Below, one piece after another: positions 1-6,290 of a DNA stretch of 16,765 nt. The translations under genes were made by a program, and so were the position numbers. The DNA lies in the NCBI GenBank assembly GCA_021201515.1, contig JAJQET010000079.1:1-16765 (forward strand), read 5' to 3'. Below the pieces are notes generated by a model. That model did not search any database and was not told the origin of the DNA. It saw only the letters and a program-made list of their open reading frames with translations. Each line of letters opens with the position of its first letter. Within the stretch, counting starts at the first letter, position 1. This stretch comes from Clostridiales bacterium. Its GTDB lineage: Bacteria > Bacillota > Clostridia > Oscillospirales > Oscillospiraceae.

Positions 1-1077
1 CAGGCCACCATCCTGACCGCGCTGGCATATCTGTTGGGGGTGTTGCTGGTCAGCTATGCCATTGCAACCGTGAGCTGGGACTTTGCCAATGACCTCCTGG
101 CCCTGAACAAGGAGGAGCTGACCGCCACCATCACCATCGAGGAAGGGGAGACCGTCGACGAGATTGCCGCGGCCCTGAAAGAGGCCGGCCTCATCGAGTA
201 TCCCCTCCTGTTCAAGATATTCGCGGCCTTCACCGGGAAGGCGGAGGACGGCAAAATCGTCTCCGGCACCTACGAGCTGACCACGGATATGGATTACAGC
301 ACCCTGCTGACCAGCATTGGTCCCCAGTCCCCGGTGCGCTCTGTGGTGACGGTCACCATTCCCGAAGGCTACACCATGGCGGAGATCTTCGACCTGCTGG
401 AGGAGAACGGGGTCTGCTCTGCGGAGGATTTGATGGAGGCTGCCGAGACGGAGGACTTCGACTATGACTTCCTGGACGGCGTCACCGTCACCGGGGCCAG
501 CAGGCTGGAGGGCTACCTGTTCCCGGACACCTACGAGTTCTACATGCAGGCGTCGGCCACCAGCGTCATTAACAAGCTGCTGTCCAACTTTGAGACCCGT
601 TTCGACGAGGATATGCAGGCCCAGCTGGAGGAGCTGGACATGACGATGGAAGAGGTCATGATCGTGGCCTCCATCATCGAGAAGGAGACGGACGGCCAGG
701 ACCAGAAGGACATCGCCTCCGTCATCTATAACCGCCTCTCCGAGAGCAATACGGAGACCAACGGCTACCTCCAGATGGACTCCACCATTCAGTATCTGCT
801 GGACGAGCGGAAGGAGACCCTGACAGCGGAGGACTTGGCCATTGACAGCCCCTATAATACCTATCTGTACCCCGGTCTGCCGGTGGGCTGCATCTGCTGC
901 CCCGGCCTGGATTCCATCGAGGCGGCGCTGAACCCCAACGAGACGGATTACTACTACTTCTATCTGGGCAACGACGGCAGCACCTATTTCTTCAGCGACT
1001 ATGATTCCTTCCTGGCCTTCCGGCAGGAGCAGCTGGCCGAGGCGGGAACCGACGACGAGGAGGACGACGCTGCATGA
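1..1077 (+). CDS. mltG: Endolytic transglycosylase MltG (YceG-like), 5' end outside the window
   Basis: This membrane-anchored lytic transglycosylase cleaves nascent peptidoglycan strands inside the chain and so helps set glycan length. The reading frame is open from base 1, so the gene is cut by the window edge. The first codons encode a hydrophobic segment (LTALAYLLGVLLVSYAIATV), the single N-terminal membrane anchor, so a TTG at 34 inside that helix is not a believable start. Next come LysM-like stretches (EEGETVDEIAAALKEAGLI and VTIPEGYTMAEIFDLLEENG), then the catalytic core: ASIIEKET with the catalytic Glu encoded at 679-681, VIYNRL, LQMDSTIQYLL, and SPYNTYLYPGLPVG. The C-terminus is a short acidic tail. 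An oddity is GCICCPG, where the family usually has G-P-I-x-N-P-G. The stop overlaps the next start (ATGA), so the two genes are translationally coupled. Confidence 0.95.
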   Translation, partial: QATILTALAYLLGVLLVSYAIATVSWDFANDLLALNKEELTATITIEEGETVDEIAAALKEAGLIEYPLLFKIFAAFTGKAEDGKIVSGTYELTTDMDYSTLLTSIGPQSPVRSVVTVTIPEGYTMAEIFDLLEENGVCSAEDLMEAAETEDFDYDFLDGVTVTGASRLEGYLFPDTYEFYMQASATSVINKLLSNFETRFDEDMQAQLEELDMTMEEVMIVASIIEKETDGQDQKDIASVIYNRLSESNTETNGYLQMDSTIQYLLDERKETLTAEDLAIDSPYNTYLYPGLPVGCICCPGLDSIEAALNPNETDYYYFYLGNDGSTYFFSDYDSFLAFRQEQLAEAGTDDEEDDAA

Positions 1078-2288
1078 GGCACGGAGTCGAGCTGTTGGCC
1101 CCCGCCGGAGACATGGAACGGCTCCACATGGCGGTGGCTTACGGCGCAGATGCCGTCTACCTGGCGGGCACTGGCTTCGGAATGCGGGCCTTTACCGGGA
1201 ACTTCCGGCAGGACGAGCTGTATGAGGCGGTGCGCTACTGTAAAGCCCACGGGGTTGCCACCCATGTGACCATCAACACCATGCCCCGCAATGAGGAAAT
1301 CGCCCAGATCCCCGCCTGGCTGGAGACGCTGGAGGACGCCGGGGTGACGGCGGTGATTGTGGCCGACATGGGGGCCTTCCGGCTGGCGGAGCGGTACGCC
1401 CCCCATGTCCAACGGCACATCTCCACCCAGGTCAGCGTGTCCAACGCTGTAACCGCCCAGGCGTGGTATGACCTGGGGGCCAGCCGGGTGATTCTGGCCA
1501 GGGAGCTCTCCCTGGCGGAGATTCGGGAGATACGGGCCCACGTCCCCAAAGAGCTGGAGCTGGAGGCATTTGTCCACGGGGCCATGTGCGTCAGCTACTC
1601 CGGCCGGTGCCTGCTGTCCAACTACATGACCAACGACGCCCGGCGGGATTCCAGCCGGGGGGCCTGCGCCCAGCCCTGTCGCTACTCCTACGCCCTGATG
1701 GAGGAGAAGCGGCCGGGGGAGTATTTCCCCATCGAGGAGGACGGGAAGGGCAGTTACATCCTGTCCTCCCGGGATATGTGCATGATCGACCATGTGGAGG
1801 AGCTGATGGACGCCGGCCTGAACAGCCTGAAAATCGAGGGCCGGGCCAAAAGCGCCTACTATGCCGCCCTGGTCACAGGGGCCTATCGCCATGCCATTGA
1901 CGCGGCGGCGGCAGGGGAGCCGCTGAACCTGGTCTGGCGGGACGAGGTGGAAAAGGTCAGCCATCGGCACTATTCCACCGGCTTTTACTATGGCGACCCG
2001 GGGCAGTACTATCAGGATGACCGCTATATGCGCAATTTTCAAGTGGTGGCCATCTGCCAGTCCTGTGATGAGGACGGCAACGCCGTGTTCAGCCTGCGGA
2101 ACAAGTACCACGCAGGGGAGCGGGTGGAGCTGATCGGCCCGGATATCCTGCCCGTGGCGTTTATCGCCCCCGTGATGGAGACCATGGACGGGGAGATGCT
2201 GGAGGAGCCCCGCACCCCTCAGATGCTTTACCGGATGAGGCTGCCCCGGCAGGTGCCGCCCCTTTCCATTCTGCGGCGGGAAAAGTGA
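1074..2288 (+). CDS. trhP: U32-family (peptidase U32) protein, TrhP/YrrO-type tRNA hydroxylation enzyme
   Basis: The U32 family was named for a collagenase-like peptidase. Many members, including Bacillus YrrN/YrrO (TrhP1/TrhP2) and E. coli YegQ, instead hydroxylate tRNA wobble uridine, and related UbiU/UbiV and RlhA are also hydroxylation proteins. The protein is 404 aa, close to YrrO. It opens with VELLAPAGDMERLHMAVAYG, the usual TIM-barrel N-terminus. The U32 signature runs from Glu164 to Ser182 (E-A-F-V-H-G-A-M-C-x6-C). Cys172, Cys179, Cys198, Cys202 and Cys236 are spaced like the [4Fe-4S] ligands of U32 hydroxylases, so an iron-sulfur cluster is inferred. The start is the ATG overlapping the mltG stop. 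In Bacillus the mltG homologue yrrL also precedes the yrrN-yrrO pair, which supports the tRNA role over proteolysis. The usual methyltransferase gene (yrrM) between them is absent. Confidence 0.85.
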   Translation: MRHGVELLAPAGDMERLHMAVAYGADAVYLAGTGFGMRAFTGNFRQDELYEAVRYCKAHGVATHVTINTMPRNEEIAQIPAWLETLEDAGVTAVIVADMGAFRLAERYAPHVQRHISTQVSVSNAVTAQAWYDLGASRVILARELSLAEIREIRAHVPKELELEAFVHGAMCVSYSGRCLLSNYMTNDARRDSSRGACAQPCRYSYALMEEKRPGEYFPIEEDGKGSYILSSRDMCMIDHVEELMDAGLNSLKIEGRAKSAYYAALVTGAYRHAIDAAAAGEPLNLVWRDEVEKVSHRHYSTGFYYGDPGQYYQDDRYMRNFQVVAICQSCDEDGNAVFSLRNKYHAGERVELIGPDILPVAFIAPVMETMDGEMLEEPRTPQMLYRMRLPRQVPPLSILRREK

Positions 2289-2303
2289 ATCAAATTTCAT
2301 AAC

Positions 2304-2338
2304 ACAAGGCCCTTTGGCGTATTGCCAAAGGGCCTTGT
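2304..2338. terminator. Hairpin between convergent trhP and trmD, probably bidirectional
   Basis: A perfect 15-bp inverted repeat (2304-2318 against 2324-2338) encloses the 5-base loop GTATT. It lies 15 nt past the trhP stop and 5 nt past the trmD stop, so it can end transcription from both sides. Neither side has a clean T run (TTGCGG on plus, TGTTATG on minus), so termination may be incomplete. Confidence 0.8.
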
Positions 2339-2343
2339 TGCGG

Positions 2344-3111
2344 TTATGAGGTTGGTTCCTGCTCTTCCACTGCCAGCTCCGCCAGCAGCTTTTTGTCCTC
2401 CTTGGAGCTGAGGTCCAGCCTGGCGTACAGGTCGGGCCGCCGGTCTCTGGTGCGGCGGAGGGACTCCTTCCGCCGCCAGCGCTCCACCTTCCCGTGGTCG
2501 CCGGACAGCAAAATCGGAGGCACCTCCCGGCCATGCCACACCGCCGGGCGGGAATACTGGGGATACTCCAGCAGATTGTCCCAGTGGCTCTCGTTTTCGT
2601 AGCACGACGGGTCGGACAGCACCCCCGGTACCATCCGGCACACCGCGTCGGCAATGGCCATGGCGGCGTATTCCCCGCCGGTTAGCACGAAGTCACCCAG
2701 GCTCAGCTCCTCGTCCACGCACTCGTCCAGAAAGCGCTGGTCCACCCCCTCATAGTGACCGCAGACCAGAATCAGCCGGTCATAGGTGCTTACCAGCCGT
2801 TTGGCCTCCTGCTGGGTGAAGGTGACGCCGCAGGGGGACATGAAGATGGTATGCACCCGCCGCCCGGCCTCCTGGCAGATATGCCTCCAGCAGCGGTAAA
2901 GGGGGTCGGCCTGCATGATGGCCCCGTGGCCGCCGCCGTAGGGGTAGTCGTCCACCTGGTTTTGGCGGTTGGTGGTGTAGTCCCGAATCTGGTGGGACTG
3001 GATTTTGATGATGTCCCGCTCCTGGGCCCGGCCCAGGATGGATTCGTTCATCATATCGTCCACGCTGAGGGGGAAGAGGGTCATGATGTCGATTTGCATG
3101 GCGTAGCCCAT
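2344..3111 (-). CDS. trmD: tRNA (guanine37-N1)-methyltransferase TrmD
   Basis: TrmD transfers a methyl group from S-adenosylmethionine to N1 of G37, next to the anticodon, and so prevents +1 frameshifting. At 255 aa the length is normal. The SPOUT trefoil-knot landmarks are all present in order: IDIMTLFP near the N-terminus, YPYGGGHGAIMQADPLY, SPCGVTFTQQEAKRL, LILVCGHYEGVDQRF, SLGDFVLTGGEYAAMA (the Asp of this motif is the expected base), LLEYPQYSRPAVWHGREVP, and the C-terminal SGDHGKVERWRRKESLRRT. The ATG at 3111 begins one base after the rimM stop and has GGGG seven bases upstream. A second ATG at 3099 would give the commoner N-terminus MQIDIMTLFP, so the first four residues are uncertain. 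It is the last gene of the operon: rplS, which often follows, is missing here. Confidence 0.97.
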   Translation of the reverse strand: MGYAMQIDIMTLFPLSVDDMMNESILGRAQERDIIKIQSHQIRDYTTNRQNQVDDYPYGGGHGAIMQADPLYRCWRHICQEAGRRVHTIFMSPCGVTFTQQEAKRLVSTYDRLILVCGHYEGVDQRFLDECVDEELSLGDFVLTGGEYAAMAIADAVCRMVPGVLSDPSCYENESHWDNLLEYPQYSRPAVWHGREVPPILLSGDHGKVERWRRKESLRRTRDRRPDLYARLDLSSKEDKKLLAELAVEEQEPTS

Positions 3112-3112
3112 C

Positions 3113-3613
3113 TCACTGCCCCAGCCCTTCCAGCACGGTCATCACAATGGCACCACGCTCATCGTCGATTGCGTGGACGAAGGCAGGCACGTCGGGAATC
3201 AGGTATTCCTTCCCGTCCAGCCCGGCCACCTGGTACACATCCTGAGCAGGATACTCCAGCACGTCCGTCACCCTGCCGAACACTGCGCCGGTCTCGGCGT
3301 TGACGGCGTCCATGCCGATCAGGTCGGCCACGAAATGCTCCCCCTCGTCAATGGGCAGGTCGGCGCGCCGGGCCTGAACCACCCGGTTCTTCAGGGGAAG
3401 GGCGTCGTCAATGGAGGAGATGCCCTCCAGCATCAGCAGGGCGTGGACGCCCTGCACTCTGGCGGAGCGCACCGTGTACGCCGTGCCGCCCACAAAGACG
3501 GTGTCCAGCGCGCCGAAGTCCGCCGGGTCATTCAGCCAGCTCTCCACCTTCAGCTCCCCCCGGACGCCGTGGGTGTTGATGATTTTGCCGATTTCCAGCG
3601 TTTCTGTTTTCAT
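3113..3613 (-). CDS. rimM: 16S rRNA processing protein / ribosome maturation factor RimM
   Basis: RimM assists maturation of the 30S head, binding ribosomal protein S19 near the 3' domain of 16S rRNA. The N-terminal beta-barrel carries the family hallmark GKIINTHGVRGELKVESW. The C-terminal PRC-barrel domain runs from about VADLIGMDAVNAETG to the end, with the usual LEYPAQDVYQV and YLIPDVPAFV. I place the start at the ATG at 3613 (166 aa): AAGGAG at 3628-3623 sits nine bases upstream of it, whereas the in-frame TTG at 3622 would touch that site. trmD follows after one base, so the two are almost certainly co-translated. An intrinsic terminator lies 35 nt upstream, which leaves no room for an ordinary promoter, so expression probably depends on readthrough from khpA. 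Confidence 0.95.
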   Translation of the reverse strand: MKTETLEIGKIINTHGVRGELKVESWLNDPADFGALDTVFVGGTAYTVRSARVQGVHALLMLEGISSIDDALPLKNRVVQARRADLPIDEGEHFVADLIGMDAVNAETGAVFGRVTDVLEYPAQDVYQVAGLDGKEYLIPDVPAFVHAIDDERGAIVMTVLEGLGQ

Positions 3614-3622
3614 CTTGCACAA

Positions 3623-3628
3623 CTCCTT
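3623..3628 (-). promoter_or_regulatory. rimM ribosome binding site (sets the start codon)
   Basis: AAGGAG on the minus strand lies nine bases before the ATG at 3613. It rules out the upstream TTG at 3622, which has no spacing from it. Confidence 0.75.
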
Positions 3629-3647
3629 CTTGGGGTTGAAGTCTTAG

Positions 3648-3680
3648 GAAAAAAGCAGAGCCACCGGCCGGTGGCTCTGC
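3648..3680 (-). terminator. Intrinsic terminator inside the operon, after khpA and before rimM
   Basis: A perfect 26-base GC-rich palindrome (3655-3680, 13-base arms) begins six bases after the khpA stop. On the minus strand it is followed directly by six T residues (3654-3649). This is a canonical rho-independent terminator in the direction of the operon. The remaining 35 bases before the rimM ATG hold only a ribosome binding site. Confidence 0.88.
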
Positions 3681-3686
3681 CTTGTG

Positions 3687-3917
3687 TCATTCCATGATCT
3701 CCACCGAGACCCTGGTGTTGTTCCTCTGGGCGAACGAACGCACAACGGTGCGAATCTCCTTGGCGATGCGGCCCTGACGCCCGATCACCTTGCCCATGTC
3801 CTCAGGGGCGACCCGAAGCTCCAGAACAACCTCACCATCGCAATCAATCTCGTTGACGGAAACCGCATCGGGATTGTCCACCAGATTTTTCGCGATATAG
3901 ATCAAGAGCTCTTTCAT
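3687..3917 (-). CDS. khpA: KH-domain RNA-binding protein KhpA (YlqC)
   Basis: This 76-aa protein is a single type-II KH domain and little else. The RNA-binding GxxG loop is visible as Gly46-Arg-Gln-Gly49 in GKVIGRQGR, followed by the helix IAKEIRTVVRSFA. In streptococci and other Firmicutes KhpA pairs with KhpB (Jag) and affects cell elongation and RNA regulation; no khpB is in this window. The ATG at 3917 has GGAGG ten bases upstream and follows rpsP by 20 bases. The place between rpsP and rimM is its normal position in Firmicutes (ylqC in Bacillus), though the ylqD gene of the Bacillus order is absent and a terminator stands there instead. Confidence 0.95.
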   Translation of the reverse strand: MKELLIYIAKNLVDNPDAVSVNEIDCDGEVVLELRVAPEDMGKVIGRQGRIAKEIRTVVRSFAQRNNTRVSVEIME

Positions 3918-3937
3918 GCTGATCGATCCCTCCAGGA

Positions 3938-4177
3938 TTACAGTACGCCAGCCTGCTTGAGCAGACGCTTCACGGTGTCAGTGGGCTGTGCGCCGGTCTT
4001 GATCCAGGCCTGGGTGCGCTCTGCATCGACCTTGATCTCTGCGGGCTCGGTCAGGGGATTGTAAGTGCCCAGCTGCTCAATGAAGCGGCCGTCACGGGGA
4101 TAGCGGGAGTCAGCCACCACGATACGATAGAAAGGGGCCTTCTTCGCGCCCATGCGGCGCAGTCTGATTTTCACCAT
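3938..4177 (-). CDS. rpsP: 30S ribosomal protein S16
   Basis: S16 binds 16S rRNA early in small-subunit assembly. The 79-aa length is normal, and the family pattern is clear: [41 protein letters not shown], then [16 protein letters not shown] near the C-terminus. A strong ribosome binding site (GGAGGTG) lies upstream of the ATG at 4177. The 73-base gap to the preceding ffh stop is the widest in this operon and AT-richer than its surroundings. I see no convincing promoter or terminator in it, only a weak TGCTG/CAGCA hairpin. Confidence 0.98.
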   Translation of the reverse strand: MVKIRLRRMGAKKAPFYRIVVADSRYPRDGRFIEQLGTYNPLTEPAEIKVDAERTQAWIKTGAQPTDTVKRLLKQAGVL

Positions 4178-4250
4178 TTATCATTCACCTCCAAAGATTA
4201 GTCACAATTTATGATTAACACATTGCTGTGCGAATCAGCAGGGAAGGGGG

Positions 4251-4676
4251 TTAGTGCTTCTTCTTGCGCTTGTTGCTCTTGCGCTGACGGCCTGCGCTGT
4301 GCCCGCCGCCGCCGAAGCGGCCGCTGAGCAGGCCCTCCATACCGCTCTGACCACCCACGATGCCGGAGACGTCGCCGCCGCTCATGGCCTGGCGCATGGC
4401 CTTGGGCATCTTGCCCCGGGCGAAGCGCTTGGTCAGCTGCTGCATCATCTCAAACTGTTTGAGCAGCTTGTTGACCTCCTGGACGGAGGTGCCGCTGCCG
4501 GCGGCAATACGCCGTTTGCGGGAGGCGTTCAGGATGGAGGGGTCGTTCCGCTCCTTCTTGGTCATGGAGAGGATGATGGCCTCGGTCCGGTCAATGGCCT
4601 TTTCATCGATCTGGCTCTCATCCACCTTGCCACTGAGGCCGGGCATCCGGTTCAAAATGTCACTCATGGAGCCCAT
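4251..4676 (-). CDS. ffh: Signal recognition particle protein Ffh, C-terminal M-domain fragment
   Basis: This 141-residue ORF is the methionine-rich M domain of Ffh, which binds 4.5S/6S SRP RNA and the signal peptide. It shows KMGSMSDILNRMPGLSG at its start, SMTKKERNDPSILNASRKRR, the SRP-RNA-binding stretch RIAAGSGTSVQEVNKLL, then FEMMQQLTKRFARGKMPKAM and a basic Gly-rich tail. It is in the same frame as the upstream GTPase part, from which it is separated by one TAG and eight sense codons. The ATG at 4676 has AGGAG nine bases upstream, so re-initiation could make it as a separate polypeptide. Joined through the TAG, the whole gene would be 483 codons, a normal Ffh length. It is either a broken gene, a sequence error, or a genuine two-piece Ffh. 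Confidence 0.85.
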   Translation of the reverse strand: MGSMSDILNRMPGLSGKVDESQIDEKAIDRTEAIILSMTKKERNDPSILNASRKRRIAAGSGTSVQEVNKLLKQFEMMQQLTKRFARGKMPKAMRQAMSGGDVSGIVGGQSGMEGLLSGRFGGGGHSAGRQRKSNKRKKKH

Positions 4677-4703
4677 TTTCCTGGTCTCCTGAATCTGGTC
4701 CTA
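4677..4703 (-). other. In-frame TAG codon and possible restart site within ffh
   Basis: Reading the minus strand, the codons run TTC TAG GAC CAG ATT CAG GAG ACC AGG AAA ATG. The positions 5702 and 4676 are in the same phase, so this is a nonsense codon and not a frameshift. The codon falls where other Ffh proteins usually have Leu (DF-L-DQ); TTG to TAG is one base change. AGGAG lies nine bases before the ATG at 4676. Confidence 0.9.
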
Positions 4704-5702
4704 GAAGTCCTGAAGGGTGAAGCGATTCTTGCGGATCTTCCGCTCCATCTCCTCGGCCTTTTCCTGATCCAGCTGATCCTGGGCCTTTTCGATCAGGGTC
4801 AGCATATCGCCCATGCCCAGGATACGGCTGGCCATGCGGTCAGGGTGGAACACCTCGATAGCGTCCAGCTTCTCCCCGACACCCACGAACTTGACAGGCT
4901 TACCGGTGGTGGCCCGAATGGACAGGGCCGCGCCGCCGCGGGCATCGCCGTCCAGTTTGGTCAGCATGACGCCGGTAATGTCCAGGGCGGCGTCGAAGGC
5001 TTCTGCGGCCCGGACGGCGTCCTGGCCAATCATGGCGTCCACCACCAGCATGATCTCATCCGGAGAGACGGCTGCCTTCATCCGCTTCAGCTCGTCCATC
5101 AGCGCATCGTCCACATGGAGGCGGCCTGCGGTGTCCAGGAACACAACATCGTTGCCGTGCTCTTTGGCGTGCTGTACGGCTGCCCTGGCGATTTCCACCG
5201 GGTCGCCCTGGCCCTGCTCAAAGACGGGGATGTTCAGCTGCTGCCCCACCACCTGCAGCTGCTGAATGGCGGCGGGACGGTACACGTCGCAGGCGGCCAG
5301 CAGGGGACGCATCCCCTTTTTGGAGCGCATATAGGCGGCCAGCTTGGCGGAGTTGGTGGTCTTGCCCGCCCCCTGCAAACCCACCATCATCACAACGGTG
5401 GGGGACTTGGGGGCAATGTTCAGCCGGGCGGCCTCCCCGCCCATGAGGGCGATCAGCTCCTCATTGACGATTTTTACCACCATCTGAGCGGGGGTCAGGG
5501 AGGAGATGACATCCTGCCCCACGGCCCGCTCGGTGACGCGGTTGATGAAATCCTTCACCACGGAATAGCTGACGTCGGCCTCCAGAAGGGCCAGCCGAAT
5601 CTCCCGCATGGCGTCCCTGACGTCGGATTCCGTCAGGCGGCCCTTGCTGCGGAGCTTGCTGAATACGCTATTCAGTTTTTCTGTTAAACCTTCAAAAGCC
5701 AT
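4701..5702 (-). CDS. ffh: Signal recognition particle protein Ffh, N-terminal NG (GTPase) part ending at an in-frame TAG
   Basis: Ffh is the SRP GTPase that delivers nascent membrane and secreted proteins to the Sec translocon through its receptor FtsY. This 333-residue part contains the N domain (MAFEGLTEKLNSVFSKLRSKG onward) and the G domain: P-loop GLQGAGKTTNSAKLA, the DVYRPAA motif, DTAGRLHVD, TKLDGDARGGAALS and the closing GVGEKLDAIEVFHPDRMASR. It stops at TAG (4701-4703) immediately after RKNRFTLQDF, where the family normally continues with Leu-Asp-Gln into the M domain. All GTPase motifs are intact. The ATG at 5702 lies four bases after the ylxM stop, with its AAGGAG inside the end of ylxM. 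Without an M domain this piece could not bind SRP RNA or signal peptides. Confidence 0.92.
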   Translation of the reverse strand: MAFEGLTEKLNSVFSKLRSKGRLTESDVRDAMREIRLALLEADVSYSVVKDFINRVTERAVGQDVISSLTPAQMVVKIVNEELIALMGGEAARLNIAPKSPTVVMMVGLQGAGKTTNSAKLAAYMRSKKGMRPLLAACDVYRPAAIQQLQVVGQQLNIPVFEQGQGDPVEIARAAVQHAKEHGNDVVFLDTAGRLHVDDALMDELKRMKAAVSPDEIMLVVDAMIGQDAVRAAEAFDAALDITGVMLTKLDGDARGGAALSIRATTGKPVKFVGVGEKLDAIEVFHPDRMASRILGMGDMLTLIEKAQDQLDQEKAEEMERKIRKNRFTLQDF

Positions 5703-5706
5703 GAGG

Positions 5707-6069
5707 TTACTCCTTTAGTGCCTCTACCTTGGATTGGAGGGAGGAGATGAGGTCTGCCAGGGGCTGACTCCCGATGCGAGTGTCGTTCAGCTCGGCGATT
5801 TGGTCGGCCAGCGTGCTGACCTCCTGCAGGCTGCGCTGCACCTCCAGAAACCGGGCGATGATGCCGGTTTTCTCCTCCATCTCCGTCAGAATCGCGTCCG
5901 CCCGGACAATGACATCCCGCACACCCTGCCGGGTGATGTTGGCGTTCTCCGCGATTTCCGCCAGAGACAGATCCTCATTATAGTAGAGGTCATAAAACTC
6001 TTTCTGGCGTTCGGTCAACAAGTCACCGTAAAAGTCAAAAAGCATGGTTTTCTCGAATGCCTGTTCCAT
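5707..6069 (-). CDS. ylxM: YlxM/p13-like helix-turn-helix protein (UPF0122)
   Basis: YlxM is a small protein with a sigma-70 region-4-like helix-turn-helix, linked in Firmicutes to the SRP pathway by its conserved place directly before ffh. In Streptococcus it has been reported to bind SRP components. The 120-aa sequence begins with the typical LFDFYGDLLTERQKEFYDLYY, followed by the HTH (LSLAEIAENANITRQGVRDVIVRA) at about residues 34-57, then a helical C-terminus. The start at 6069 is preceded by AAAGGCGG. It is the first gene behind a consensus promoter and is four bases from ffh. The more distant neighbours often seen (ftsY, smc) are absent; the other side is the divergent glucan synthase gene. 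Confidence 0.93.
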   Translation of the reverse strand: MEQAFEKTMLFDFYGDLLTERQKEFYDLYYNEDLSLAEIAENANITRQGVRDVIVRADAILTEMEEKTGIIARFLEVQRSLQEVSTLADQIAELNDTRIGSQPLADLISSLQSKVEALKE

Positions 6070-6094
6070 GGTGTCCGCCGCCTTTCACGCCGAT

Positions 6095-6118
6095 TTGTAA
6101 AGCTGCCATGCTTTACAA
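6095..6118 (-). repeat. Inverted repeat at the ylxM transcription start (operator or 5' UTR hairpin)
   Basis: TTGTAAAGC and GCTTTACAA form perfect 9-base arms around a 6-base centre. The repeat begins eight bases downstream of the -10 box, so it covers the predicted first transcribed bases. It could bind a repressor or fold as a stem at the 5' end of the mRNA. There is no T run, so it is not a terminator. Confidence 0.6.
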
Positions 6119-6125
6119 CGTGCTT

Positions 6126-6154
6126 ATTATACCGTGAATCCGGAGGCTTGTCAA
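6126..6154 (-). promoter_or_regulatory. Consensus sigma-A promoter of the ylxM-ffh-rpsP-khpA-rimM-trmD operon
   Basis: On the minus strand TTGACA (6154-6149) and TATAAT (6131-6126) are both perfect and separated by exactly 17 bases. The expected transcription start is near 6119, about 50 bases before the ylxM ATG. Confidence 0.92.
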
Positions 6155-6200
6155 GGGGTTTTCCTTTCAAATTTCGCAAAAAAGAAGGGTACAGCGCATA

Positions 6201-6287
6201 ATGACGGGAAAACCGGAAAGACTTGTGGCAGATGTTTTCGCAGCTTTGGCCGTCTGCCAGGGCGGACGCACGGAACCGGAGGAATGA
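6201..6287 (+). CDS. Possible 28-codon leader ORF before the glucan synthase gene
   Basis: The ORF MTGKPERLVADVFAALAVCQ... ends with TGA at 6285-6287, three bases before the synthase ATG. Its last codons contain the synthase ribosome binding site, an arrangement typical of translational coupling. Its own ribosome binding site is weak (GAAGGG, 11 bases upstream). I recognise no homologue. It could be chance in GC-rich DNA, or a remnant of a longer N-terminus. Confidence 0.3.
   Translation: MTGKPERLVADVFAALAVCQGGRTEPEE
6278..6282 (+). promoter_or_regulatory. Ribosome binding site of the glucan synthase gene
   Basis: GGAGG lies eight bases before the ATG at 6291 and fixes this start over the ATG at 6284, which is one base from it. 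I see no convincing promoter for this gene in 6130-6280; CATAAT at 6197-6202 is a weak -10 candidate without a matching -35. Confidence 0.8.
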
Positions 6288-6290
6288 CGG

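Noticed and set aside
34..36. TTG as the start of mltG
   Set aside because: It falls inside the predicted membrane helix and the frame is open to the window edge, so the gene simply begins upstream.
999..2654. 551-codon open frame on the minus strand opposite the U32 gene and the end of trmD
   Set aside because: It overlaps two well-recognised genes, has low-complexity Pro/Gly/His/Arg-rich composition, and no family resemblance; such antisense frames are common in GC-rich coding DNA.
4178..4250. Possible promoter or terminator between ffh and rpsP
   Set aside because: Only a weak 5-base hairpin and AT-rich stretches without a paired -35/-10 are visible.
4701..4703. Genome-wide reassignment of TAG to a sense codon
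   Set aside because: Only one in-frame TAG is seen, and over 7 kb of the glucan synthase frame is free of TAG; one codon in one gene cannot support recoding.
4254..5687. 477-codon plus-strand open frame opposite ffh
   Set aside because: His/Gly/Leu-rich shadow of ffh with no motifs. Its openness comes from the base composition of the opposite strand.
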